Part shown: positions 18,412 through 27,319 of the stretch, piece after piece
How the letters are laid out: each line of letters begins with the position of its first letter
How positions within the stretch are numbered: position 1 is the first letter of the stretch
Origin: Hyphomicrobiales bacterium
GTDB taxonomy: Bacteria > Pseudomonadota > Alphaproteobacteria > Rhizobiales > Devosiaceae
DNA: 39,895 nucleotides
Assembly: GCA_026989045.1 (NCBI GenBank)
Contig: JALSJY010000241.1
Span: 1-39,895, forward strand
Direction of reading: 5' to 3'
Notes under the pieces: generated by a model
What the model was told of the DNA's origin: nothing
The model's database searches: none
What the model saw: only the letters and a program-made list of their open reading frames with translations
Translations under genes and position numbers: made by a program

Positions 18412-20634
18412 TCAGATCTCCTTTTGTTTAGGGTTGGTTTGATTAGTCTTATATTTAGCTAAAGCCTCAGCAGATTGAGCCGTAGACTTAGCCAGTTTTT
18501 CCCGTCCTTTGCGTTTTTTAATTTGAACGGGACATTTCATGTCATCCTGATAAAGCACTTGGCAGTGAAGGCAGGATAAACACTCATTCGGGTTGATTTC
18601 ACCAGTTGGGTGAATTGCTTGCACAAAACACTCATTGGCACAGATTTGGCATGGAGAGCCGCACTCTTTATAGCGCTTAAGCCAGTCAAACATGCGCATA
18701 CGTGCAGGAATGGCAAGCGCTGCTCCAAGTGGGCATAGATAGCGGCAATAAAAGCGTTCAATAAATAGTCCAATACCTAAAATAACCGTTACAAATAACA
18801 AGAACGGCCAAGCTCGTGCAAATTTAAGAATGATAGCCGTTTTAAACGGCTCAATTTCAGCATATTGTTCTGCCAAGCCCATTGAAGCAAGTGAGAGACC
18901 AAACAGAGCTAAAAATATCATATATTTTAGAGGCCACAAGCGCTCATGCAGACCCCAAGGAAGGGTAATTTGCGGCACTTTAAAAAATCTTGCTATTTGA
19001 TTAGTTAACTCTTGCAAAGCACCGAATGGGCAGAGCCAGCCGCAATATGCCCCACGCCCCCAAAAAAGCAAAGAAGCAGCAACTGAAACCCAAAGGATAA
19101 AAATCATAGGATCCATTAAAAATGCGTCCCAAGAAAATCCCTCACGCAGCGAAGCGCCAAGAGCCATTAGATTAACTACGGATAATTGCGCATTCATCAT
19201 CCAGCCAAGAAACACTAAAGTGACAGCCAAAAAGCTCATACGAAACCAATAAAATGCTCTTTCATTTTTTGTTGCTTGCATTTGAAAGAAGAACACACCT
19301 GTCAGAATAGTTATCATCGCCAGCAAAAGACCTATTTCTATCTTCTTATCGAGCCATATTTTTTTCCATAATGCTGAGCGAGCAGCTGCATCTTCATCTG
19401 TTAAGATAGAAGTTGTTGCAACTTCACTTTGTAACTTAGTCATATATTGCTCAGGTAGATTATATCCCAACTCATAAGTGATGAATAACTTCTCAATTGC
19501 CCCCACCGCTCGATTAGTTAGCAATTGAATGCGCCACGGTTTTGTGGGGTCAAAGCCAACATCAGAAGGAATTTTGAAAATATCTAACTCGGTAAATTCT
19601 GGAGCTCCATTAGCGCTAATCTCTCCTAAACGCCTTTGTTGAGAATCATGAAATCGAACCGAAATATCGCCTTGAATTAAATGGATACGATCAAATACAC
19701 CGCCGCGCACATAACCCGACCCTTTGTAAGAAAATATGCCATTACTAGCTAAAATAATAGCATTTTCACCCTCATCTAACCATTCCACAAGATTGTTATA
19801 TTCAGCTTCGCCTAGTAGGGAAAGGCCAATTGAGGGGACAGAGGCAAGTCCCGCATACATGTCAATAAATATATCATTTGCTGCGCCTTTTTCGGCATAT
19901 TTATTTACTCGCTTGTCACCCAATTCTTCATAAGCTTTGTTGATTTGCCCAACATCAATGGTTAAGCGACGTAGCGAGCCGTCTCCTACTAAGGTTTGCC
20001 AATCGTAAATATCTTTTTTATCGAGATTAACCTCAAAAACTGGGTCAGTATTTCCCCCCGTTGCTTCTAGCCCACCTAAGCCAAACGCACGCGCTACCTT
20101 AATTGAAGAGCGCACAATACTGTCATCAATAATCATAATGGTAACTGTAGCGCCAGAGATAATATCAACATCATGCCCCGTGCCACCAACCGCAGCTTCA
20201 GCAACAATATCAAGCCCGTCAAAGCCTTCTATCATTGTTTTGATTTTGCTTTCGGGAATGCCGATTAAAACAATCGGCTCATGATGCTCAACAAGCTCGG
20301 CCTTGATTAACTTGCCATCCAAACCAATTGCCACCATCACATGAATGGGCTTGCCTGAATATCCAGTAGTGCTAACAAAGTCAGAAGTTATATAGGCATA
20401 ACCAAGAATTTCCTCGCCCTTAAGAATAGGAGCAACAGGAATGTTATCTAAAACCACCCCATATGATGTGGCGCTGGCAACAAATTCACTTGCAGCAATT
20501 TTGGGTAAAAACTTTTCTAAGATTGTCTGACTAGACTGAGCCAGAGAAACACCTGATATTAAAATCAGGAAAATAAATAAAAATACAGATAAAAATAATT
20601 GTCTAAGCGGCAAAATGCCAAATAATTTACTCAT
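18412..20634 (-). CDS. nosR: NosR, membrane flavin/iron-sulfur protein for N2O reduction
   Basis: A polytopic membrane protein of 740 residues needed for nosZ expression and for keeping NosZ in its active redox form. An N-terminal signal/helix ([21 protein letters not shown]) precedes a periplasmic FMN-binding domain with the flavinylation-type motif SGATVT in [20 protein letters not shown], the expected target of NosX. Five to six helices follow from about residue 420. Membrane-proximal motifs [12 protein letters not shown] and [12 protein letters not shown] come before two [4Fe-4S] motifs of the CxxCxxxCxxA type (CQICANEC and CLSCLHC). Length and order match full-size NosR. Its ATG overlaps the stop of the upstream small gene (ATGA, 20631-20634), and nosZ follows after one base. 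Confidence 0.96.
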   Translation of the reverse strand: MSKLFGILPLRQLFLSVFLFIFLILISGVSLAQSSQTILEKFLPKIAASEFVASATSYGVVLDNIPVAPILKGEEILGYAYITSDFVSTTGYSGKPIHVMVAIGLDGKLIKAELVEHHEPIVLIGIPESKIKTMIEGFDGLDIVAEAAVGGTGHDVDIISGATVTIMIIDDSIVRSSIKVARAFGLGGLEATGGNTDPVFEVNLDKKDIYDWQTLVGDGSLRRLTIDVGQINKAYEELGDKRVNKYAEKGAANDIFIDMYAGLASVPSIGLSLLGEAEYNNLVEWLDEGENAIILASNGIFSYKGSGYVRGGVFDRIHLIQGDISVRFHDSQQRRLGEISANGAPEFTELDIFKIPSDVGFDPTKPWRIQLLTNRAVGAIEKLFITYELGYNLPEQYMTKLQSEVATTSILTDEDAAARSALWKKIWLDKKIEIGLLLAMITILTGVFFFQMQATKNERAFYWFRMSFLAVTLVFLGWMMNAQLSVVNLMALGASLREGFSWDAFLMDPMIFILWVSVAASLLFWGRGAYCGWLCPFGALQELTNQIARFFKVPQITLPWGLHERLWPLKYMIFLALFGLSLASMGLAEQYAEIEPFKTAIILKFARAWPFLLFVTVILGIGLFIERFYCRYLCPLGAALAIPARMRMFDWLKRYKECGSPCQICANECFVQAIHPTGEINPNECLSCLHCQVLYQDDMKCPVQIKKRKGREKLAKSTAQSAEALAKYKTNQTNPKQKEI

Positions 20635-21122
20635 AGGACTATCCCCTTCAAAATTTCACTAAATACCAATATATGATTCTTGGTAATAAGAAGGGGGTCT
20701 TTTGGTTTTATTTCAGCTATTGGAGGCCCTCGCGAGATGGCTCGATGGCGCGCACCAAGCGCAATATCACCAACCAATTGAGATTTATTAAAAGATGCAA
20801 TAAAATAATCATCTGTCACTATTTTCTCAACAAAAGGAATAAGCCCTGAACTATTGCTAGCTGTAGTTGGGCAGAATTTACACATTGAACCAGAATTGGG
20901 CGCTTTTTCACTATTTCCACCAACTTGGACGACAGAAATTCCAGCGCTTGAGCAAACCGCACTCATAATGGGTGAGTTGGAATTATTCATTGCTAAGACT
21001 GAGGGAATGGTTTGAAAAATTGAGAAAATTACGCATAATAGGGTGACAAAAAACTTACGCTCCCAAGCGTAAAGCCCAGAACCTCTTAGAAATCCTATTA
21101 GATGCCTATTGTTTTTTTTCAT
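20631..21122 (-). CDS. DUF2946-like small secreted protein leading the nos operon
   Basis: A 163-residue protein with an N-terminal membrane or signal segment (KFFVTLLCVIFSIFQTIPSVLA). It also has a Cys at SAVCSSAG, a MCKFCPT motif and a late basic patch ARHRAISRGPPIAE. The spacing (hydrophobic start, single Cys, CxxC, then R-x-PP near the end) resembles the DUF2946 family, often found beside copper genes, but similarity is weak and this is a best guess. It overlaps the nosR start by four bases, so it is translated together with nosR. It is the first gene behind the FNR-type site at 21211. The position and the CxxC suggest a periplasmic copper or redox accessory for NosZ or NosR; this is inference. 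The last segment ([20 protein letters not shown]) is unusually hydrophobic. Confidence 0.65.
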   Translation of the reverse strand: MKKNNRHLIGFLRGSGLYAWERKFFVTLLCVIFSIFQTIPSVLAMNNSNSPIMSAVCSSAGISVVQVGGNSEKAPNSGSMCKFCPTTASNSSGLIPFVEKIVTDDYFIASFNKSQLVGDIALGARHRAISRGPPIAEIKPKDPLLITKNHILVFSEILKGIVL

Positions 21123-21210
21123 TACACTTTAAATTCTGATAACAAAGCAATATTCGCTAAGTCTTGATACCTTGTTAGATGTTTTTTAAGGCATAGAAAA
21201 CCCCTAAACA

Positions 21211-21224
21211 TTGTCATAGATCAA
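21211..21224 (-). promoter_or_regulatory. FNR/NnrR/DNR-type operator upstream of the nos operon
   Basis: On the minus strand the site reads TTGATCTATGACAA, which matches TTGAT-N4-ATCAA at nine of ten specified positions. It lies about 90 bp upstream of the first nos-operon gene. If centred at -41.5, transcription would start near 21176, and the bases at the -10 position (21188-21183) read TAAAAA, a weak but acceptable hexamer. Nitrous oxide reductase operons are commonly activated by FNR- or NnrR-type regulators in low oxygen or NO. Confidence 0.65.
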
Positions 21225-21254
21225 TTTTCTTAAAAACTGATAAGACTTTATGCT

Positions 21255-23408
21255 TTAGCAGGCTTTTTTCTTTGTTGCTGAACAAGGAATAATACGGTTT
21301 GTATGATTTTGTTTTTTAGCAAGAGTAGATTTTGCATATTCAAAAAACTCATCAGCGGGTAATGGTTTTGAATAATAATAGCCCTGAGCCTCTTCGCAAT
21401 TTTGTGCGTTTAAAAATAATATATGCTCCGAAACCTCAACCCCTTCGGCAATCACTTCAAGCCCCAAAGCGTGCGCCATTACTATCGTTGAATGAACAAT
21501 TGCACTATCCTGCTCGCTATAGGGAATATTTTCTAAAAAGCTTTTGTCAATTTTAATGCGGGTAAGTGGATATTTGACCAAATAGCTTAAAGAGGCATAA
21601 CCAGTGCCGAAATCATCAAATGCAATATGAATACCCCTTTCTTTAAGCTTTGCAAGTGGCTTGATAATATCGTCACCTTCAGAGTGGGAGATATTTTCGG
21701 TAATTTCTAATTCAAGTGCATGTGCAGGTAAGCCAGTCTCTTGCAAGACTGCATCAACATCTTCCTCAATTATACGAGCCTTAAATTGCGCTTCAAACAG
21801 GTTCACCGCAATTCTAAAATCAGGAAAACCATTTTCACGCCAAATCATTGCTTGTTTGGCAGCCTCTAACATTATCCACTTGCCAACATCATAAGATATA
21901 GGATTTTTTGCCAAAATATCAATAAAATCAGCAGGCGAAACAAGCCCTTTTTTATGGTGATTCCATCTAAGCAAAGCCTCAGCGCCAACTATTTCGCCAT
22001 TACTAAGTCTTACTTGTGGCTGATAATAAATTTCAAACGCATTATTATCAAATGCTTGCCTAAGCTCATTATTCAAATTGAGCTTAGCTTTAGCTACCTC
22101 TTTAAGAGGGGGGTTAAATAATTGATAAACGCATTCATTATTCTCTTTTGCAGACTGAAGAGCTATATGAGTATTTGAGAATAAAGCTTCACTATTATCA
22201 CCATGCATTGGAGCAATAGAAATGCCTGCCTTAGCCGTAATGCTAACTATTTGATTATTTATCTCAAATGGAGATTCTATAGCTTCAAACATATCTGCCA
22301 ATATATCAATGGCTATATCGGGATCAGATAAATGAGGGGGTGAAATCGTGATATAAAATTCATTACTGCAAGTTTTATATATAGAGGCACAATTGCTGGC
22401 TACAACTTGTAGCCTATTAGCTACATCTTTGAGTATTTTTTCACCAGCAGATTGACCAAGCGTGTTACTAATTGCCGTTACACCCATAAGCTCAATTGTT
22501 GTTATAACTATAGGATTATTGCTCTTACCTAAATGATTTATAATATCATTTTGCAAAAAAGCTTTGTTTGGAAGCCCTGTTAAGTTATCATAATAGGCTA
22601 ATTGATTTAACTTTTTTTCAGCTATAATTCGCTGTGTAATATCTTGAGCACTATAAGCGGCGGCATATACTTCATTATCCTCAGTATACATTGGAGCGGC
22701 AGAAATAGAGACATCAATTAACGAGCCATTTTTATGAAGTCGCCTGACTTTTAAATCAATTACACGTTCACCAAGCATTGTTTTATCAAGAATAGAGGTG
22801 CAATCAAACTGACTTTGTTCATCTTTGGGAAGGAGCATATAAGGTTTTCCCAACACCTCCTCAGCTTTATAGCCAAATAATTTTTCAGCCTCTAAACTCC
22901 AAGATATTACTTTTTTTTCTCTATTAAGCACAAAAATTGCAACTGGAGCAGAATCCATTACAGCTTTAAGAGTTTCTTTCGCTTTTTTTTCGTTTTCTAA
23001 AATTTGCTTTTTTTCAGTAATATCACGAATTACGCAAACTGTTATTTTGCCAGCTTTTGTTGGCATTGGGGCCAGCATAATATCTATATCAAAGGTTTTG
23101 CCATCTTTTCTTTGACCTTCAAACTTCATTCCAGTTTCAATACTGCGACCGCTATGATGGGTCATATGCTCTTTACGAATGCCAACATGATTTGCACGAA
23201 AGCGATTGGGCATCAGAATTTCCATGGCCTTGCCCAATATTTCTGATTTTTCAAACCCAAATAATTTTAAAAGCTTATTACTAGCGTCTTCAATTTTACC
23301 GTTTTCATTAACAATCAAAATTGCATCAGGATATTGCTCAAACAAAAAATCATTCTGCCACATTTGGCGAAGATTGCCTGATTCATTTTTTGATTTTATG
23401 TTACGCAT
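21255..23408 (-). CDS. PAS-PAS-degenerate GGDEF-EAL protein, probable c-di-GMP phosphodiesterase
   Basis: A 717-residue soluble signalling protein. Two PAS domains (about residues 20-130 and 148-265) come first; the first contains GFEKSEILGKAMEILMPNRFRANH. A GGDEF-family domain (about 280-430) starts LNQLAYYDNLTGLPNKAFL, but its active-site loop reads CSNEF instead of GGDEF, so cyclase activity is not expected. The C-terminal EAL domain (about 445-695) keeps its catalytic motifs: EALLRW, NLFEAQF, LEITENI, DDFGTGYASLSYL, KIDKSFLENI and VIAEGVE. It should hydrolyse c-di-GMP, with PAS domains sensing a redox or small-molecule signal. No His is clearly placed to bind haem. It is upstream of the nos operon on the same strand, but an operator-containing 132-bp gap separates them. 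Confidence 0.9.
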   Translation of the reverse strand: MRNIKSKNESGNLRQMWQNDFLFEQYPDAILIVNENGKIEDASNKLLKLFGFEKSEILGKAMEILMPNRFRANHVGIRKEHMTHHSGRSIETGMKFEGQRKDGKTFDIDIMLAPMPTKAGKITVCVIRDITEKKQILENEKKAKETLKAVMDSAPVAIFVLNREKKVISWSLEAEKLFGYKAEEVLGKPYMLLPKDEQSQFDCTSILDKTMLGERVIDLKVRRLHKNGSLIDVSISAAPMYTEDNEVYAAAYSAQDITQRIIAEKKLNQLAYYDNLTGLPNKAFLQNDIINHLGKSNNPIVITTIELMGVTAISNTLGQSAGEKILKDVANRLQVVASNCASIYKTCSNEFYITISPPHLSDPDIAIDILADMFEAIESPFEINNQIVSITAKAGISIAPMHGDNSEALFSNTHIALQSAKENNECVYQLFNPPLKEVAKAKLNLNNELRQAFDNNAFEIYYQPQVRLSNGEIVGAEALLRWNHHKKGLVSPADFIDILAKNPISYDVGKWIMLEAAKQAMIWRENGFPDFRIAVNLFEAQFKARIIEEDVDAVLQETGLPAHALELEITENISHSEGDDIIKPLAKLKERGIHIAFDDFGTGYASLSYLVKYPLTRIKIDKSFLENIPYSEQDSAIVHSTIVMAHALGLEVIAEGVEVSEHILFLNAQNCEEAQGYYYSKPLPADEFFEYAKSTLAKKQNHTNRIIPCSATKKKAC

Positions 23409-23726
23409 AAAAGTTGCCCTTCAGATTCCCAATAAGCTCTTATAAAAAATTGAAGTTAATGGCTATTTAAGTGCAATCTATATTGTAACAATCATAACTT
23501 TATGTTTAATAAACTGTTAATTTAAGATTGGTTTTTTTCAAAAAAATAAAATAATGAAAACACCCAACAATATTTTGCTAATATTATCCACAGGCAGCTT
23601 ATTTGATGCTAAGGGCGTGACTTTATAATAGTTAATGCTTGGCTTAATGATTTAAATGTGGTTTTAGTCCGATAATAAAAGCGATGATAAAACATTCGCA
23701 TAGTTAAAAGTTGGGAGGCTTTTTAC
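23409..23726. other. 318-bp divergent intergenic region
   Basis: The region lies between the divergent EAL-protein gene and the Liv transporter operon. It holds a plausible sigma-70 promoter for the Liv operon (listed separately) and one perfect DnaA-box nonamer TTATCCACA at 23584-23592. I see no RNA gene, coding frame or cluster of DnaA boxes. Confidence 0.5.
23603..23629 (+). promoter_or_regulatory. candidate sigma-70 promoter of the Liv operon
   Basis: TTGATG (23603-23608) and a perfect TATAAT (23624-23629) are separated by 15 bp, slightly short of the preferred 17. Transcription would begin near 23636, leaving a leader of about 90 nt before the first permease gene. It is the only consensus -10 in this gap on the plus strand that I noticed. 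Confidence 0.4.
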
Positions 23727-24602
23727 TTGGATATGATGCAATTACTAATTTCTGGTCTGGCAAATGGCTGTGTTTATGGCTTAATAGCACTTGGCTTTGT
23801 TTTGATTTATAAAGCCACCGAGGCGGTGAATTTTGCTCAGGGCGATTTTATGATGCTTGGGGCATTTATAACTATCTGGCTAACTAACACTGAATATTTA
23901 GGCCTAAATTTTTATCTAGCAGTGCCAATAGCTATTTTAATCATGGGCGTGCTTGGTTATTTGCTTGATATTTTAGTCATTAGACGCATGTTTGGCCAAC
24001 CACAAATTGCTGTGGTTATCCTAACAATTGCGCTTGGTTTTATCATTCGTTTTGTAGTTGGGGCAATATGGGGGCATGATCCGCATTTACTAGAAACCCC
24101 ATTTGCAGGCAAAGAGCTTAAAATTGGCGCGCTGGTTTTGGGCTATGAAGAAATAGCGGTAATTATTGTCACGCTGTTACTTACCTTTATGCTGTTTACA
24201 TTTTTTAGAAAAGCTAAACTTGGTCAAGCAATGCAAGCTGCCTCACAAAACCAATTGGCCGCTTATTATGTTGGCATTCCTGTTAAAAAAATTCAAAGCC
24301 TTGTTTGGGCGCTGGCGGGCATTGTTGCCGCAGTTGCAGGGGCATTATTTGCCTCAAAGGGGGCAATTGATCCGTCAACTGGCTTGTTAGGCATTAAAGC
24401 CTTTGCCGCCGCAGTAATCGGCGGTTTTGGCTCATTACCTGGGGCGCTGATTGGTGGGCTTATCATTGGTGTTGTTGAGCCATTTGCTGCCTATTATTTA
24501 CCCGCTGGTTATTCACAAGTCGCCCCTTATGCAATTATGTTATTGGTGTTAATTTTTAGACCCGCTGGCCTATTTGCCCAAATGCAAAATAAGAAAGTTT
24601 AG
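23727..24602 (+). CDS. livH: branched-chain amino acid-type ABC permease LivH
   Basis: An inner-membrane permease of the LivH family, 291 residues with about eight helices. Family landmarks are LLISGLANGCVYGLIALGFVLIYKATEAVNFAQGDFMMLGAF at the start and KAFAAAVIGGFGSLPGALIGGLIIGVVE near the end. I keep the TTG start at 23727 because GGGAGG at 23713-23718 is 8 nt upstream; the in-frame ATGs at 23733 and 23736 would be 14 and 17 nt away. It is the first gene of a six-gene transporter operon and is followed after 11 bp by livM. The substrate (branched-chain amino acid, amide, aromatic or fatty acid) is not determined by the permease. Confidence 0.92.
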   Translation: MDMMQLLISGLANGCVYGLIALGFVLIYKATEAVNFAQGDFMMLGAFITIWLTNTEYLGLNFYLAVPIAILIMGVLGYLLDILVIRRMFGQPQIAVVILTIALGFIIRFVVGAIWGHDPHLLETPFAGKELKIGALVLGYEEIAVIIVTLLLTFMLFTFFRKAKLGQAMQAASQNQLAAYYVGIPVKKIQSLVWALAGIVAAVAGALFASKGAIDPSTGLLGIKAFAAAVIGGFGSLPGALIGGLIIGVVEPFAAYYLPAGYSQVAPYAIMLLVLIFRPAGLFAQMQNKKV

Positions 24603-24613
24603 GGGAAAAGCTA

Positions 24614-25711
24614 ATGCGATTTGTTTTTAAACGATCTTATGATGATGATATAAAATTATTCAAACACCGCCCGCAATTTATCTATTATCTGCTGTTGCTA
24701 ATTTTACTCATTGCTTTGCCTTGGTTGATTGATGACTTTTTTTTAGGTGAGGCAACAAATGTTTTAATCTGGGCAATTGCTGGTATGGGTTTAATGGTAT
24801 TAACGGGCTTTACGGGGCAGGTTAGCCTTGGTCATGCGGCCTTTATGGCATTGGGCTGTTATCTAAATGTAATATTGATGCAAAATGGCGTACCCTTTAT
24901 AATATCTTTGCCCCTAGCTGCCATTCTCACGGGATTTGCAGGCGCTATAATTGCCCTGCCGGTATTGCGCTTGCACGGGATTTATTTAGCTATCGCAACT
25001 TTGGCAATTTCAATTCTTACCGAAGATATTATTGTTATTGCAAAAAATTGGACTGGCGGAGTGATGGGGCTTGTTGCTGAGCCGATAGAGATTTTTGGGC
25101 TTGATATTGATCGTTACGGCACTCCTGTTTTATTTTATTTTGTTGTGTTGTTTATTGTATTATTTGTGTTGATGGTGGTTCGAAATCTTACCCGCGCCCC
25201 ACTTGGTCGGGCTTTCACCGCCATTAGAGATTCAGAGGTTTCTGCCCAAGCGCTGGGCGTGAATGTTACAAAAACTAAAGCAACTTCTTTTGCTATCTCT
25301 TGCGCTATTGTTGGTCTTGCTGGCGGCCTGCTTGGTCATTATGCTGGCGCGTTTAATCATGAGACCTTTAATTTAGTGTTTTCAATCCAATTATTATTGA
25401 TGATTGTTATTGGTGGGCTTGGCTCAATTCATGGGGCGTTTTTTGGTGCAATAATTGTTGGTTTTTTACCGCAGTTAATCGCTATCACTCGTGGTTCGAT
25501 TTCCTCTATTTTTAATCTTGGCTCTTTACCACTACCCGGAATTGAAAGCGCCGCCTTTGCCTTTATTCTCATTGTTTTTATATTATTTGAGCCAAGAGGA
25601 ATTTATGGGCTTTGGATTAAAATAAGAACCTATTTTGAACTATTTCCATTTTATCGCAAGAATATGTTTAAACGTCAAAAAACCTATCTTAAAACTGAGC
25701 GTATGAAGTAA
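24614..25711 (+). CDS. livM: branched-chain amino acid-type ABC permease LivM
   Basis: The second permease, 365 residues, partner of LivH. An N-terminal cytosolic stretch precedes about nine helices. Family segments are IWAIAGMGLMVLTGFTGQVSLGHAAFMALGCY, APLGRAFTAIRDSEVSAQALGVNVTKTKATSFAIS and IVIGGLGSIHGAFFGAIIVGFLP. A good ribosome site (AGGGGAA) is just upstream. The C-terminal tail (after residue 340) is longer and more basic than in E. coli LivM but typical of proteobacterial paralogues. It lies between livH and livG, all in the same orientation with short gaps. Confidence 0.92.
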   Translation: MRFVFKRSYDDDIKLFKHRPQFIYYLLLLILLIALPWLIDDFFLGEATNVLIWAIAGMGLMVLTGFTGQVSLGHAAFMALGCYLNVILMQNGVPFIISLPLAAILTGFAGAIIALPVLRLHGIYLAIATLAISILTEDIIVIAKNWTGGVMGLVAEPIEIFGLDIDRYGTPVLFYFVVLFIVLFVLMVVRNLTRAPLGRAFTAIRDSEVSAQALGVNVTKTKATSFAISCAIVGLAGGLLGHYAGAFNHETFNLVFSIQLLLMIVIGGLGSIHGAFFGAIIVGFLPQLIAITRGSISSIFNLGSLPLPGIESAAFAFILIVFILFEPRGIYGLWIKIRTYFELFPFYRKNMFKRQKTYLKTERMK

Positions 25712-25736
25712 AAGAAAGCAAGAAGAAGGTAAATAT

Positions 25737-26513
25737 ATGAGCCTGCTAACCCTTGAAAATGTTACACTAAGTTTTGGTGGTCTTAAGGCCGTCAACAATG
25801 TCTCATTTCATGTAGGAAAGGGCGAGACATTTGCGATCGTTGGGCCAAATGGAGCCGGCAAATCAACCGTTTTTAATTTGATTTCACGTATTTATAACCC
25901 AGATTGCGGCGATATAAAATTTGCTAATAAATCTATTTTAGGCCTTCGCCCCGATCAAATTCCATTTCTTGGCATTGCTAGAACCTTTCAAAATATCGAG
26001 CTTTTTGAGCAATCAACCGTATTGCAAAACCTGCTGGTTGGCCGCCAAAGACATCGTAAAAGCAACCTTATAACCGAGATGTTTTTTGCCCCCTCTGTGC
26101 GTGATGAGGAGCGCCGCCACCGTCAAGTAGTTGAAGAGGTTATTGAGTTTTTAGAATTGCAGGCCTATCGCGATAAATTTATTGCAGGCTTGCCTTATGG
26201 AGTGCGAAAAATTGTTGAGTTGGCACGCGCATTAGCTACCGAGCCGCAAGTTTTATTGCTTGATGAGCCAGCCTCTGGTCTCTCTCTTGAAGAGACTAAT
26301 GATATGATTTTTTGGATCGAAGATATTAAAAAGCAAATGGGCATAACCGTTTTAATGGTTGAGCATGATATGAATTTGGTAAGTTCAGTTTCTGATAGAG
26401 TTTTGGCGCTTGCGGACGGCAAAGAATTAGCAATTGGCACTCCTGAGCAGGTGCAGAACCACCCTGCAGTTATTGAAGCATATATTGGCACTGGTAAGAG
26501 GATTGTTTCATGA
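25737..26513 (+). CDS. livG: branched-chain amino acid-type ABC ATPase LivG
   Basis: The first cytoplasmic ATPase of the transporter, 258 residues. Walker A is GPNGAGKST, the Q-loop lies in ARTFQNIELF, Walker B is VLLLDEPASGLS and the H-loop is VEHDMNLV. The signature region reads GLPYGVRKIVELARALA, with the relaxed form of LSGGQ usual in LivG. The C-terminal segment ALADGKELAIGTPEQVQNHPAVIEAYIG is the LivG-type extension. Its TGA overlaps the livF ATG (ATGA, 26510-26513), indicating translational coupling. Confidence 0.94.
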   Translation: MSLLTLENVTLSFGGLKAVNNVSFHVGKGETFAIVGPNGAGKSTVFNLISRIYNPDCGDIKFANKSILGLRPDQIPFLGIARTFQNIELFEQSTVLQNLLVGRQRHRKSNLITEMFFAPSVRDEERRHRQVVEEVIEFLELQAYRDKFIAGLPYGVRKIVELARALATEPQVLLLDEPASGLSLEETNDMIFWIEDIKKQMGITVLMVEHDMNLVSSVSDRVLALADGKELAIGTPEQVQNHPAVIEAYIGTGKRIVS

Positions 26514-27319
26514 ACAAAAACCCTAACAACCAAATGCCTGTGTTAAGAGATGCGCCTGTGCTTAGAATTGAAAATCTTGAAAGCTATTATGGACCAATAA
26601 TGGCAATTAGAGGCGTTAGCCTTGAAGTAAGAGAGGGGCAGATTGTCACTATCTTGGGAGCGAATGGTGCTGGCAAAACTACATTGTTAAAAACTATTTC
26701 AGGTGTGATGACTCCCGCCAAAGGTATTATCGAGTTAAATGGTGAGAATATTAGCACGCTTGAAGCCGATCAAATAGTAAAAAAACATATGGTACATGTG
26801 CCAGAGGGGCGTGAAATTTTCCCGCTTCTTAGTGTTGAAAAAAACATTTCCATTGGCGCTTATGTAAGAAAAGACAGGGAGGAAATTAAACGTGATGAGG
26901 AAATGGTTTATTCTTATTTCCCGATATTAAAAGAGCGAGCCAAACAGCAAGCAGGCACTCTTTCTGGTGGCCAACAACAAATGTTAGCGATTGCACGCGG
27001 CCTTATGGCAAAGCCAAAGATTATGTTGCTTGATGAGCCAAGCCTTGGCCTCTCGCCGCTTTTGGTTGAAGAAATTTTCACCATTTTAAAGCGGCTAAAT
27101 GTTGAGCAAAAAGTCACCATGGTTTTAGTTGAGCAGAACGCAAAAGTTGCGCTTGATGTCGCGGATTATGGTTATGTAATGGAATTAGGTCGTATTGTTA
27201 TGGCTGATGATGCAGATAAGTTAGAAAATTCTAAAGATATTCAGGCCTTTTATCTTGGGGTGAGGCAAGATAATGAACGTGGTCAGCGTCGCTATAAGCA
27301 AAGGAAAACTTGGCGATGA
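26510..27319 (+). CDS. livF: branched-chain amino acid-type ABC ATPase LivF
   Basis: The second ATPase, 269 residues. After a 15-residue lead, the fold begins at LRIENLESYYGPIMAIRGVSLEVREG. Walker A is GANGAGKT, the signature is TLSGGQQQMLAIARGLM, Walker B is IMLLDEPSLGLSP and the H-loop equivalent is VEQNAKVALDVADYGYVME, all in the LivF form. The tail after residue 250 is short and basic (RGQRRYKQRKTWR). Its stop overlaps the start of the acyl-CoA synthetase gene (ATGA at 27316-27319), so the ligase is tied to the transporter at the level of translation. Confidence 0.93.
   Translation: MNKNPNNQMPVLRDAPVLRIENLESYYGPIMAIRGVSLEVREGQIVTILGANGAGKTTLLKTISGVMTPAKGIIELNGENISTLEADQIVKKHMVHVPEGREIFPLLSVEKNISIGAYVRKDREEIKRDEEMVYSYFPILKERAKQQAGTLSGGQQQMLAIARGLMAKPKIMLLDEPSLGLSPLLVEEIFTILKRLNVEQKVTMVLVEQNAKVALDVADYGYVMELGRIVMADDADKLENSKDIQAFYLGVRQDNERGQRRYKQRKTWR

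Noticed and set aside
23584-23592. Perfect DnaA-box nonamer TTATCCACA
   Set aside because: It is a single copy with no cluster, AT-rich unwinding block or origin-associated genes. One such match is expected by chance in a genome.
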